From NCBI RefSeq assembly GCF_029962835.1, contig NC_080578.1, forward strand, positions 48,725,001 to 48,789,000: 64,000 bases of DNA, read 5' to 3'. Below the pieces are notes generated by a model. That model was not told where the DNA came from. It was given only the letters and a program-made list of their open reading frames with translations, and ran no database searches. Positions 44,713 to 55,137 of the stretch are shown in pieces. This stretch comes from Magnolia sinica. Its lineage: Eukaryota > Streptophyta > Magnoliopsida > Magnoliales > Magnoliaceae. Position numbers and translations under genes: made by a program. Position 1 is the first letter of the stretch. Each line of letters starts with the position of its first letter.

Positions 44713-44976
44713 CTCGGTGTAACCGACTAACTCTCGATGCGACCAAGTAGGTCTTGACCTAATTTCCTTTGGAGGGTGCTTGGTTGCTCGAGGTCTACTC
44801 AGTGCAACTGAGCCCCTCTGGACTCCACTCGGTGCAACCGAGTGGTGTTCAGTGCAACCGAGTCTCTCTGGACTCCACTCGGTGCAACCGAGTAATGCTT
44901 AATGCAACCGAGTAAGCTTAGACTGGATTTCTTCTAAGGGGTGCTTAGTTGCTCAAGGTCTACTCGGCACAACCAA
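44713..44976. promoter_or_regulatory. Palindrome cluster in the gypsy 2 leader
   Basis: Seven or eight copies of a CTCGGTGCAACCGAG-like palindrome (about 44,713, 44,799, 44,828, 44,849, 44,878, 44,900, 44,963) with 'cctctggactcca' between some copies. The cluster ends about 0.3 kb upstream of the extra ORF's Met. The core differs from the Sirevirus CGACCAGTCG motif but the CTCG..CGAG arms are shared. Confidence 0.65.
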
Positions 44977-45241
44977 GCCCCTCTGGACACCCCCCCCCCC
45001 CCCCCTTAACCTAATCACAGTACCCGCCGCATGACCCCCCTTAGGGGCAATTTTGATCGCTCCCTACCAAGAGTAGTCGAATGACCTAAAGCTTTTAATT
45101 CCTAAGTAGTAATCTCGTCTAAGTACATTTTCGGGGAGTTTGCCCTAGGGTCTCTTGTCGCTAAGTTTTAGAATCCTATTTATATCGGCGTATTCATTAT
45201 ATTTAATCCTTAGCTCACAGTCCAGTTTGATCGTATAACCC

Positions 45242-45253
45242 ACTCTGATACCA
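45242..45253 (-). other. Primer-binding site of gypsy 2
   Basis: TGGTATCAGAGT on the minus strand, three bases beyond the LTR end. It is complementary to initiator-Met tRNA. Confidence 0.88.
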
Positions 45254-45256
45254 ACT

Positions 45257-47745
45257 TGTAATGCCTCGAACTTCGGGAGGCGAGCCATACTCGACTCCCA
45301 AGGTCCCGAGTGTCACTCATGCTTTTATGAGAATGAAAGTATTAGTACATTTAACCTGGTATCGCAGTGGACATATAATCAAGATAGACAGTGCAATATA
45401 CACTAAAATAAATAATCCAAAACATCCTAATTAATATAAACAAAAAGCTGTATTTATTCAAAGTACATGGCGGAAGCAGAGCGGTATATAAACATACTGT
45501 CTTAAAAAAAATGTGCCAATCGTAAGATCTTGTCAATTGTCCGATGACGTCCTACATCGGCCCTCCCAATGTCTGGAAGTATAAAAGCTCCTCCTCTTAG
45601 TCTACATATGCCTCCTCCAATGCGTCACACTCCAGGGTACCTGCATCTAAGATAGGGTCTGGTTGGTGTTTTAAAACACCGTCCCGGATTAGGAGTGAGT
45701 GATCAGCTCAGTGGTTCTATTAACATCAAGTTACACATATTATCAAATTTCACAAGCACAATTAATAATAAAGCATCTTAACACCTAGTTCTTAAGTACT
45801 CTTATTAATGTATGTGCATTCTGTTATGAGATAATACATGTCCTCACGTTCCAACACTCTTATAAGCGTCACTGACACCTCATTCGCTAATGTTAACACT
45901 CCCTCAACAAGCGACCACAACGCCTAAGTTGCCACAACTTATGCTAATACAATGTGATGAATGTTCATGTTAGTCGAGTATTTAGTTAAGTTCGTTCAAC
46001 CAGGAGGATTGGGGAAGCTGAAACACCTCCATTTTATCGATGGCCCTATCCAAATCACTTCGCCCAGGCCAGCAGTAGCAGCCTCGTACCTATGATCCTT
46101 GATCTATATGGGTTCGTCACTCATAGGTGAACTCATACGATAGGAAATTTTATGAAATGGATTACTCGAAATCACTATGTGAAGACCCGTCACCCCAGCA
46201 TAGGCCGACAACACAGGCACAGTATCTCATACCACTATGCCTGGCTCCCAAGTCTCAAGGATCGTGCCACTAAAGGTTAATAGTAGGCCCTTCAAGGATA
46301 TAGGGTGCCTTAGATTCAAGCAGGAATGATCATAAATGGTGAACACACATGATTGGTCGGCCGTTACGCTAATTTGGTTGACTTAAACTAATTCCGGCGT
46401 AATCGGCATCAGGTGTAGGCATCCCGTATATTCTGACTACTGCCAATTATCCGTGTTCGGCCCAGATCAATCAGACTAGTCTAGAGTGGCCAATACAATT
46501 AGGCCGCCCTCGTGGATTCGCGGTTTGTCGGCCAACCTGACTACTCATATGGTCTTGGTCACACAGTATACTTCATACATTACTTGTTGCAAGAACATGA
46601 AAGGAATACATAACAGTAAATCAGGGAGGTTCTACTTGATTTGGGCATTTTATCGAACATGCGGGAGTGATGCCCAAATCATCGCAATTCGCATGAGGTA
46701 AGGCAAAATTAAGTGCAAATGTAGGGGAATGATATGAAGCATGAATATAAATTTTTTGAAATTTTGACTTATCCTAGTATGCAAATTAGATGTTCGGGCT
46801 ACATTGCGCAGAATTTACAATTTAAGAAAGGCAATCAATTAAACGAGTACACAGTAGTTAGCATGTGATCATCTATTCACTACATAAACCATTAATTGTG
46901 ACATGAGTTTGATAATTGACAACCTACGGGTAATGGTCCACACCTTGGAGTGATACATCGAATTTTGGGCTCGCTCCTAGGGCGGCATTGTAAGATCTCA
47001 TGCATTTGATTCTAAAAGTCAAATCTTCATGAAAGGGTTTGCTAATTACCTCTAATCATTGCCAAAGAGATTCCGACAATGCGGATGCGTTGCTGGCTAG
47101 TGGCAGCAGGGTGGATCTTCCACACCAGCTCCTCTCCCACACTTTCTCCCTTCTCTTCTCTTTCGTGCAATAGAAATTCGTATGGGAATGAGAGGGGTGA
47201 TAAATGAGGCTATATAGTGCCAGAAAGGTGCACAATAGCCCTAGTTCTCCTTTTTCTATTAAACTTGCCTTGTGAGAGGTTGATTTTGATTACAGGGTCC
47301 CTTCAGGGGCCACTGGCTTATCCGGGTCAGGGGAAAGGTGCCCCACTATAGGATTTATGGTTTATCAAGATCAGGCGAAAATCAGACACATCGATCAATC
47401 ATGGGACCCCACTTGCGATGGACGGTCACCGATGATCGATCGGGGCTGCGGCTATATGGATACAAGTGTAAACATGTTCCCAACTCGTACCTCGAGTTTG
47501 GTTGTGATCAGACGGTCGAACGATCACAACTTCACAATAAAGTGTTGAGTCTATTTCACTTAAATTTTCAATTTCAGTATAGGAGATTTACACGTTTCAA
47601 GTACTTAACTTCTGGCCCAAGTTGAATAAGTCTGGTTTGTCGTCCACGATAGGCGTCAAGCCCAGTGAGACAAACGTTTTCTTATAGTTTTGGGCCTTAT
47701 GGATCTCTAACGGACGGTCTAGGTCCAGTTTGATAGATCCTCGGC
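45257..47745 (-). repeat. Gypsy 2 5' LTR (truncated)
   Basis: The left edge TGTAATGCC is fixed by the primer site. It aligns with the 3' LTR from 46,372 to about 47,740, then departs, losing about 0.2 kb that should end in GTGTTACA. It keeps the empty site for the hAT-like insertion of the other LTR. Confidence 0.82.
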
Positions 47746-48689
47746 AGAGTGTTGGAAAACTCTCAAATTTGGACGGCAACAAGGGGCGGCAAAATCATCC
47801 ATTTCGGACTCCCTATTGACGACCAGCAACCATCTACTTCGGGCCACAAAATGACATGCAACAGCTGCCAGACTAGGACCATTTTGGGTGTGTAAGATAA
47901 AATGAAATAAAAACTGCCCAATCAGGCCCAAATCGGACCAGTTTGACATGCATTAACAGGCTCAAATATACCAATTTGCACGTGCTCAGAAACCGACCAG
48001 TTAATGCAACCTTTATCTACACAAAACTGTTGAAATGCAAGACCTTTTGAAATGGGGCGTTAATATACCATGTGTAGACCAAAAAAAAAAAAGACGGGCA
48101 AAGCTAGAGACGAATGCAATTAACGGTGAGGTTTTTTTTGGGAGAGGACATGCGATTATCACATGTGGCAAGTGTGGTATTAGTTCATGTGATGAATGAG
48201 AACAGAACAATATGTTTTCACGTAAATTGAACTAGAGAGAAGCTCTCCTAGACTTTATTCCACTTTCTTATAAAGAGATGCCATCCTAGTTTTATTGCAT
48301 CTTGTAGTGGACCATCCCAATTTTCATTAATTCCCATGTATAAATGGTTTAATCAAACAATGAGCTGCTTTGTCATGCATAAATGGTAATACAAACAACG
48401 ATCCACTATGGCACGTCCTAACAACACTTTTTCTTGCATCTAAATACCATCTCATACCCATGATATCAGCTCTTTAGACCACTGAATCAAGGCTCCACTC
48501 CCCGCAACTTGAACAAACCACCACCATACCATGCGACCTCAGCTTACTGGGCCACCACATCATTGCCCCGCTATTGCCACTTGTATAAGCTAAACACCTG
48601 AAGGTACCAGGCAACCTTTCCCCAGAGCATTGTACAATGCCTCTGTACAAAGAGGCACCTGAAGAGAGAGATGAAGGCATAATAAATTG
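47746..48689. other. Unassigned intergenic stretch
   Basis: No supported gene or element. There are poly-A runs near 48,080, and open frames are short and lack recognisable domains. Confidence 0.35.
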
Positions 48690-48830
48690 ATAAATAAATA
48701 AACACCACAATCATATCATCTTAGCCTTATCCCACCCAGTTGGGTCAGATACCTGTTCCACCATTCCACTCTATCAAGGGCTACAACTTGAGTTAGACCA
48801 CAGGTCACCGAGTTTTTTCCTATGCGTTTT
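48690..48830 (-). mobile_element. RTE-type LINE 3' end fragment
   Basis: On the minus strand it reads 'CGLTQVVALDRVEWWNRY' then 'LGGIRLR' and a stop. This is the characteristic last segment of plant RTE reverse transcriptases ('..DRxEWRxRIxxADP..GTRLR' as I recall it). Only the terminal portion is present. Confidence 0.7.
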
Positions 48831-48849
48831 ATTAGAGCCAATATGAAAA

Positions 48850-49743
48850 AAAAAAAAAAGAAAAAAAAAAAAGAAAGAAAGACAAACAAACAAACAGCAA
48901 CCATGATCTTATCTTAGAAAACCCTATCCCAATGCTTCTGAGTTAATAAATACATGGTTTCGAAACAAGAAGCATAATTTCATAGAAACACTTCTTGCCT
49001 TTTTACCTTTTGTTTTTTTCTCTTTTCCATTTTAATGAGAGAAACTGGTTTCCCGGGCATAATTCTGCAGCTTCTTGACGCCCAGTTGCAGATCTGTACA
49101 CGGGGAATTGCAGGATGATGAAAAATGCTCAGGTAATCAGCACAACTCAATGAATATATGCCCTGGTCCAAAAATAAGGCCAGTCCCTTATCATCTGGGC
49201 CACATGCATGATGAAAATGGACACCAGAGAAAAAATGCATCAACCACTGGTCTACATTCAAAGTACATGAATGGCCCACCTGATTTCTTGCTGATGGTAT
49301 GTTACTGCCTGATGAAAAGACAGGTCTTGTGCAAGTGTGCCATGCCAAGACATGGCCCTTTAATTGCCTCTTCCTGGAGGAAGATTGCTACTTATCATTC
49401 TTGCATCCCTCAAGGAAGATTTCTTGAAATCTGTCGGAATAAATGGTGTACTATGGCTGTGGAAACTATTTCCTATCCTCCCTTCTCCATACATATGACA
49501 ACAGATTTGAAAGCATGATTGATGGCTCAAAGCTGATCAGATTGAAAGCAAGATTGATGGCCCACAGCCAATCAGATTGAAAGCAAGATTAATATGTTAC
49601 TCATATAGGCAAAGAATACTAAAAAAACAAAATGGAATTTTACAAAAGATTAGTACCATTTCCTCAACTCAGACTGCTAAATGGCCCACACAGGTTCCAA
49701 GGGAGCCAAACCTCTGATGAAAACCTGCCCTTTTTCATAGCAC
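48850..49743 (-). other. 3' flank of the TMEM120 gene
   Basis: Probably 3' UTR and downstream sequence. A short direct duplication ('gattgatggc..cagattgaaagcaagatt') lies at 49,517-49,592. Long open frames on both strands around 49,000-49,500 have no domain or splice support and look fortuitous. Confidence 0.4.
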
Positions 49744-52700
49744 TTACGATGGATTTCCCAAGCTCAAATTGCTATTTGGTGGGCCCTGATCGAATTCATA
49801 CCTGCTCTTGCTTCTCTTCATCTTGGCTTTGAACCTCGACTTAGTAATGAGTGTCTGCACAGTGTTTACAAAGTTGCCCACTGCCATTACTAGCAGTAGG
49901 ATCCCGCATACTATCACCTGCAGCATAATCAAAGAACATTGTCATGCATACAAGTAAAACATGTTGGAAGAGATCTTTGGAAATACAGGTATGCTAGAAA
50001 TACAGTTATAATATAAAAAGGATATGACAGAATTTGAAAGTTCTTGGAGTTTTTCATCTTTATTCTTTTTCCTCTTTTCTTGCCTGCCACTCGGAGACGA
50101 CGACATCAACAAATGCTATCTTCAGCAGCAACAGTCCAATGTATGCTTCAAAACCCTGAAATTAAGTTCAAACACCAAGACGTGTGACTACAAGTCATGT
50201 TTCCAGAGTAACTTAATCTGTCCTGAGAGTATACTAACTGCTTCCCATGTATCTTAACAAAGTCAAATACTTCCTTTCTTTTAAAAAAAAAATAAATTCT
50301 AGCTGTTGTATAAGCCTTAATAAATGAGCGTTTGCCATTGTTGTCATGTGTGATTGCATATGTGAATATTCGATCATGTATGCCATATGCCATTTTTTTA
50401 GAAGGATTGCATATATCTAGGAAAGTATGCGATGGCATCATTTTTTGTGCAATAAGTATGCAATGGCATACTCCATAAGCGATGGCATACTTTGCAAGTT
50501 GTGCCCTTTTTTTTTTTTTTTTTTTTTGGTAAATTGTAAATTGTATTTGTAAATTAAGTCGTAACTTGTAACTTATAAGTTGTTCAAGTTATCATTTATT
50601 AATACAAATTTTATGTTCAATTTTTTTAATAATTAATTCTTTTTTAATGTAACATGTTACTTGTTTTGTTAAATTTTATGTAAATATAATATAACTAATT
50701 AAATATATAAATTATTTCAAACTACAATGAAATAGGTAAAAGAACCCAATCCAATCACTTGTAGTAATTATGCATAGTTATTCCTAATTTTTTATATTTT
50801 TTCCTTTTTTTACGGTTTTTTTTTTTCAAAAAAAAGAAAAGAAAAAGAAAGAAGCCAGAGCAATATGCGATTGCATATGCAAGTATGGGATAGCATATGT
50901 GAACAGCAGACACCATATGCGTTTTGACAACATTGGTATTTGCCAAGCCCACACGCTGTTTTTCCAAATAATTTGTGTTTCTATGAAAACATATACAGAA
51001 TAATGTTCACCTGCAACCAAAGTATTAGAAAATGGTTAGCTAACGTATAGAATAATGTTTACCTGCAACCAAGGTATTAAAAACAGTTATGTAACGTAAT
51101 AACGGTGGTGCCGATCATGCAATATGGGGTCCATAACACCCAATAAAAAATGGCCCATAACGGGTGGATAGAGGGCCGTATCGAACCAATATGAGCCCAT
51201 AACAAGCCGAAATGGGGCCAACACATTTTTTTCCTTCACAAAATTTTCGATCATAACAGGGTCGGCTGCAATGGCCATTATGGTCCATACAGTTACGGCC
51301 ACAAGGCTGGCTGTTATGGCCACCATTACTGTTATTGAATACCTTGCCTGCAACCCTTCACATGGCAACTTGCCATGCATGCCCGATAGAGATTCAGGCT
51401 GGAAGGAGATTTGAAACTGACAATCTGTGGCTAACATGCATGGCCAGCTACCATGCAATGGATGGCAGGAGAAAATTCCTCAACACAGGCATGACTTCTA
51501 TGAGGATCGGAATCAGTGAAACAGCAGAGAACTGATTCTAACCCTAACCATTGTTCAGTTCAAATAATTCTAACCGTGACCATTGTTCTGTTCAAATAAC
51601 TGCAGAAGAGTTACGGGTTTCATGAGATGTGGGAGTTCATTCGCACATTGAATCTTGTTCCAAGGCAGGTTTTAGAACTGCATACGACTGCTTTATTTTT
51701 TTTTCTTAATTGCTGCACAGAGCAAACAAGTAGTTTGAACATTAATCACCTGCAAGATGAAAAGGATGGGGCATAAAAGCCACAATTGACCCTCTACACC
51801 AGAAGTTTCTCCCCACACAACATCCATCCGCCTTGCCTGCAGATATCAAATGAGATAGCATGCACAGAAAATAAGAACTCCATGGATTTTATCATATATA
51901 GGGATTAAGTTCCACAAATAGATGGTAGCAAAGAGAGTTTAGACATGGTAAACCATAAGTGACAAAAACAAACAGAGGACAGGCATATCCAAGAGACTTG
52001 AACAGGAATCCGAAACCTAGAGCAATGAATTCAGATTCCTTCAAGTTTATGCATTAATCACCCAATTCCTAACATGTAGGGTAGTGAATCCTACCCATAG
52101 ATGGTCCTCTTTTGCCCTCTTTTGAAAAAAAGAACCAATCAGGTGATCCTAACAGATCAATTTTCCCAGTTGAACTTTGACCATTGACAATATTCATCTT
52201 TTATCATCCATTCAAAGGCCACTGATTAGATGGACAGTATTATCCAACCGTCGTCTTTTTCAATTGTAGGCCTTTCCACCACTCCACATGCAATGAGGAG
52301 TTCATGCATGAGCCATGAGTAGGCCTGAAGCAAATACATGATCCAAGTATGACCCACACTAACAGGAATTCCACTTTGAAGGAAATGGTTATTATTGCTG
52401 CCTACCAAGTGGGTCCCAACCAAAGAAAAGCCAAGAAGAATAGTAATTTCAGAATGCGACAAATTCATTGGTACAGCAAATAATTGTTAAGTACCTTTCC
52501 CAATGCAATACGAGTATACAGTCTTTGGCGCTGGTATCTGTTCTGTAGAAGCATTGCAACACCTTGCATCATAGCCCATCCCAAAAATAGCTGCACCCCT
52601 CTCTGTGAAGAACGGCAAGGGGTTAGATCAAGGGGAGAAAAAAAAAAAAAAAAACGTAATAATATGATGGCAAAGAAACAACCTGCTTGTGGGCACAATC

Positions 52701-52773
52701 AGGTTGCCCTTTAATCTCCCATGTGAGACTGACAAGTGCCATCAGCATAGCACAATAGTGATGGTATATCCAC
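49744..52773 (-). CDS. TMEM120/TMPIT-like membrane protein, 3' five exons
   Basis: Five exons in order on the minus strand: 52,773-52,683 (phase: first base completes a split codon), 52,602-52,495, 51,836-51,750, 50,155-50,084, 49,917-49,744 with TAA. Joined length is 176 codons with no stop or frameshift, and four intron boundaries fit. Recognisable segments: WIYHHYCAMLMALVSLTWEI, 'NRYQRQRLYTRIALGK', 'RRMDVVWGETSGVEGQLW', 'GFEAYIGLLLLK', 'VIVCGILLLVMAVGNF' and 'KSRFKAKMKRSKSR'. These match plant TMPIT-like proteins (TMEM120 family, PF07851), multi-pass proteins of inner nuclear/ER membrane in animals. The N-terminal half (coiled coil and first membrane helices) is not found in the window and probably lies beyond 64,000 or in a very long intron. 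The C-terminal tail after KRSKSR is longer than I would expect. Confidence 0.92.
49918..50083 (-). other. GC-AG intron of TMEM120
   Basis: The intron between the last two exons starts GCAAGA after ..TGGCAG and ends CTGCAG. All other donors in the gene are GT. GC-AG is the main minor class of U2 introns and needs a strong exon match, here CAG. The reading frame passes through cleanly (phase 0). Confidence 0.85.
50336..50935. mobile_element. hAT-like TIR element in a TMEM120 intron
   Basis: 600 bp with ends CATTGTTGTC and (reversed) CAATGTTGTC, flanked by gcgtttgc and gtatttgc (6 of 8 bases equal). The interior has many 'gcatatgcgat' words and poly-T tracts. It is the same family as 53,343-54,056. 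Confidence 0.75.
51000..51060. repeat. Partial duplicate of flank plus MITE end
   Basis: 'gaataatgttcacctgcaaccaaagtatta..' repeats the sequence at 51,050-51,095, that is, the target site plus the first roughly 30 bp of the adjacent MITE, with mismatches. It may be the footprint of an earlier copy or a local duplication. Confidence 0.6.
51070..51346. mobile_element. hAT-like MITE with perfect 8-bp target duplication
   Basis: 277 bp with ends CAAGGTATTAAAAACAGTTA and (reversed) CAAGGTATTCAATAACAGTA. It is flanked by identical cctgcaac (51,062-51,069 and 51,347-51,354). Interior words 'ggcccataacgg' and 'gttacggcc' recur in 61,275-61,583 and at 62,815-62,905, marking one family. It lies in the intron between exons 51,750 and 50,155 of TMEM120. 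Confidence 0.9.
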
Positions 52774-53342
52774 CTGAGGAAGCAGAACCATCATAATATT
52801 TTGTGAGTATGCACATCAGGCAGAAATTAAAAGAACGCTACAGTAGTCAAGATGCTACAGAGACGCCTAGAGAAATTTCTGCCATATAAGATGTTCTATT
52901 AAAGCAAGAAGTAGCCAAAAAAAAAAAAAAAAACACAGCACAGGGCTACCAGGACAATCTAAACTCTAACCAAACACGGGTAGACTTTATGTAAGGATAT
53001 CTGAACAGAAACATCCATGCTGTCATCTGCAATCCAGATCACATGCCTGTGTTTATGTTTGTTTCACCTACATGGCATTACTTGTACTTCCTTCTTGTAG
53101 GGCTTCAGCAACTTTGTGGATTGAAACCAAATTTCATAATTTTTCAAATGCCTAGGTGCAGACATATTCCACATGGTTGTATGAGCCTGACATTTCTTGG
53201 TATATCAAACACAGTGGCAAGGCAAACCACAGTTACCTGGATCACAGGTCACTTCGGTACATGGTTCGGGAATGGATACATTGTGCACAGCTTCCTCATA
53301 TATGTTGTACATTAGGGGTAGAATAATGTGGGTCACTCCAAT
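52774..53342. other. Probable TMEM120 intron, no exon found
   Basis: Sequence 5' of the first recognised exon. I looked for the expected preceding segment (ending in a codon split before Trp-Ile-Tyr) and did not find it here or up to 64,000. Confidence 0.4.
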
Positions 53343-53709
53343 CAATGTTGTCAATGGCAAAAGCGATCTTGTGTGACACCCAAGGGGGTTGTGTGCTTCT
53401 TGCATAATCAAATATGTGATGATGGCATAGACCCCCAATTTTGTATTTTCATTTTTGAGGAAAAAAAAAAAGAAATTTTATGTAAAAATACAAGTGAAGG
53501 GATTTTATTTTTTTTTTGGTACTAGACTATGACAAGTCAACTAACAACTAGTCAAATGAGTGCATATACTAAAAAATATGGGAAAAAAAACAATAGATGA
53601 ATTTTATTGATGCCATTTAAAGAGAGTGCGAGTAATAGTGTGTGAGAGAGAGTATGAGACTAAGAGAGTTAAGAGACTAGAGAGATTGAGAGATGAGAGT
53701 ATTACAGTG

Positions 53710-53777
<68 letters not shown>

Positions 53778-54056
53778 GTGAAAATAGGGGGCTAGGAGTG
53801 CCTATTTTTAGGCAAAAAATGAGAGAAAATGAAGAAGAAGAAAAAGATGTCCCAACAGTTAGAAATCTAACTGTTGGGAGGTTATGCCGTTGCATATTGT
53901 GTATACGATGGCACAACCACATAACTATGGCTTATGTGGTCGCATACTTCTCTGTGCGACCACATAAGCACCAACAACACAATAATCGCATATGCCACCT
54001 GGCATAAGCAATCCACTGGTCCAAAATGGCATATGCGATCGGATATGACAACACTA
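53343..54056. mobile_element. hAT-like TIR element with perfect 8-bp target duplication
   Basis: 714 bp with ends CAATGTTGTCAATGGC and (reversed) TAGTGTTGTCATATCC. It is flanked by identical actccaat (53,335-53,342 and 54,057-54,064). The interior contains the (TG)n-(AG)n microsatellite and 'gcatatgcgatcg'-type words shared with 50,336-50,935. It has no transposase frame. Confidence 0.88.
53714..53776. repeat. Compound (TG)n(AG)n microsatellite
   Basis: About 20 TG units followed directly by about 11 AG units, within the hAT-like element. Confidence 0.97.
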
Positions 54057-54439
54057 ACTCCAATACATTCACTGAGTGTATGCAATATAGTTTTACATAT
54101 GAATGATTGAATTCATATTGTAATGTATACATAAAATCATGAATAAAATTTATCGAACTTTTTGGGAAACATTGGGGAAATGGTTGAATTTTCCAATGAA
54201 AGCTCAGGGATTGTTAAAAAAGACCTTAATACACAATTTTAAATCATAACATCTCAAAAAAGAAGTGCACATAATAGGTTTCCTTTTTATAGAGTCCTAA
54301 GCTATGCGTTGTCTGACTGAACTATGCAATTATGTTCAAATTGAATGCATAACATTTTTAAATGTATCTAATTCATTCAAAAGGAAAAAAGAAGTAAAAA
54401 TAATAAAATAAAAAAACATATCTATCAATTGAAAAACCA

Positions 54440-55082
54440 TAATGTCTATTTTTTATCCACTCCGTTCATCCATTTTCCCATATTATTTTAGACCATAATC
54501 CCAAAAATTAGACAAATTCAAATCTCATGTGGACCACACCACAAGAAAGTAGTGGTAATTGAATGCCCACCATTAAAAACTTCTCGGGGCGACAAAAGTT
54601 TTGAATGAAGCTGATATTTGTCTTTTCACTTCCATCCAGGTCTCTGTGACTTAATCAATAGGTTGGATGGCAAATAACCATTACAGTGGGCCCTAGGAAA
54701 ATTTTAATGGTGACCCTTCAATTACAATTGTTTTCTTATTGTGTGGTCCACTTGAGACTTAGATTTGCCTCATTTTTGGGATCATGCCCTAAAATAATAT
54801 AGAAAATTATATTAATAGCATGGATATAACACATACATCATGTTGAGGCCCGCAGAGCACTGTCCAATAGCGAGGTGTTGCTGGTAGCATCAATAGGCAA
54901 TCCACGTCCATCATGGGGAGCAAATTAGGTGAGACCCTGTATCCACAGAGGTGGATGGGACCCTAATTTTGGGGCCCATTGTGATGTATGTGACTACATC
55001 CATGTTGTCCATCTGTATTGAAAGCTCATTTTAGGGCATGATTTAAAAAAATTTTGAAGTAGTTCCAAATCCCAGATGGACC
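54440..55082. repeat. GGGCCCACC-type repeat, left host part
   Basis: Copies of the common dispersed repeat in both orientations ('gtggaccacaccacaagaaag', 'gggccctaggaaaattttaatgg', 'ggggcccattgtgatgtatg'). The segment ends in gatggacc, the target of the insertion that follows, and continues at 57,250. Confidence 0.7.
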
Positions 55083-55137
55083 TAGTGTTTCAAATAGCGC
55101 CCGTAGCGTACGCTACGTAGCGTAGCGTGGCCGTAGC

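Larger units (their letters stand above)
36430..47745 (-). mobile_element. Ty3-gypsy Tekay-like chromovirus with an extra 5' ORF (gypsy 2)
   Basis: Minus strand. In element direction: 5' LTR (truncated at its start, 47,745-45,257), initiator-Met primer site, a palindrome cluster, an envelope-like/transposon-protein frame, gag with zinc knuckle, protease, reverse transcriptase, RNase H, integrase, chromodomain-like C terminus, polypurine tract, and 3' LTR (38,961-36,430, missing its last 1.1 kb). The two LTRs align across about 1.3 kb, apart from a hAT-like insertion in the 3' LTR. All frames are broken. Confidence 0.88.

Noticed and set aside
44800..44976. Possible CRISPR-like spaced repeats
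   Set aside because: The repeated 13-15 bp palindromes have variable spacing and lie in the leader of a plant gypsy element; CRISPR arrays are not expected in a plant nucleus.
49075..49518. 147-codon open frame on the plus strand
   Set aside because: Lies in the 3' flank of the minus-strand TMEM120 gene, overlaps a 122-codon frame on the other strand, and shows no domain, codon pattern or splice context.
53205..53438. Minus-strand 77-codon frame as a missing TMEM120 exon
   Set aside because: No similarity to the expected membrane segment before the Trp-Ile-Tyr exon, and part lies within the hAT-like element.
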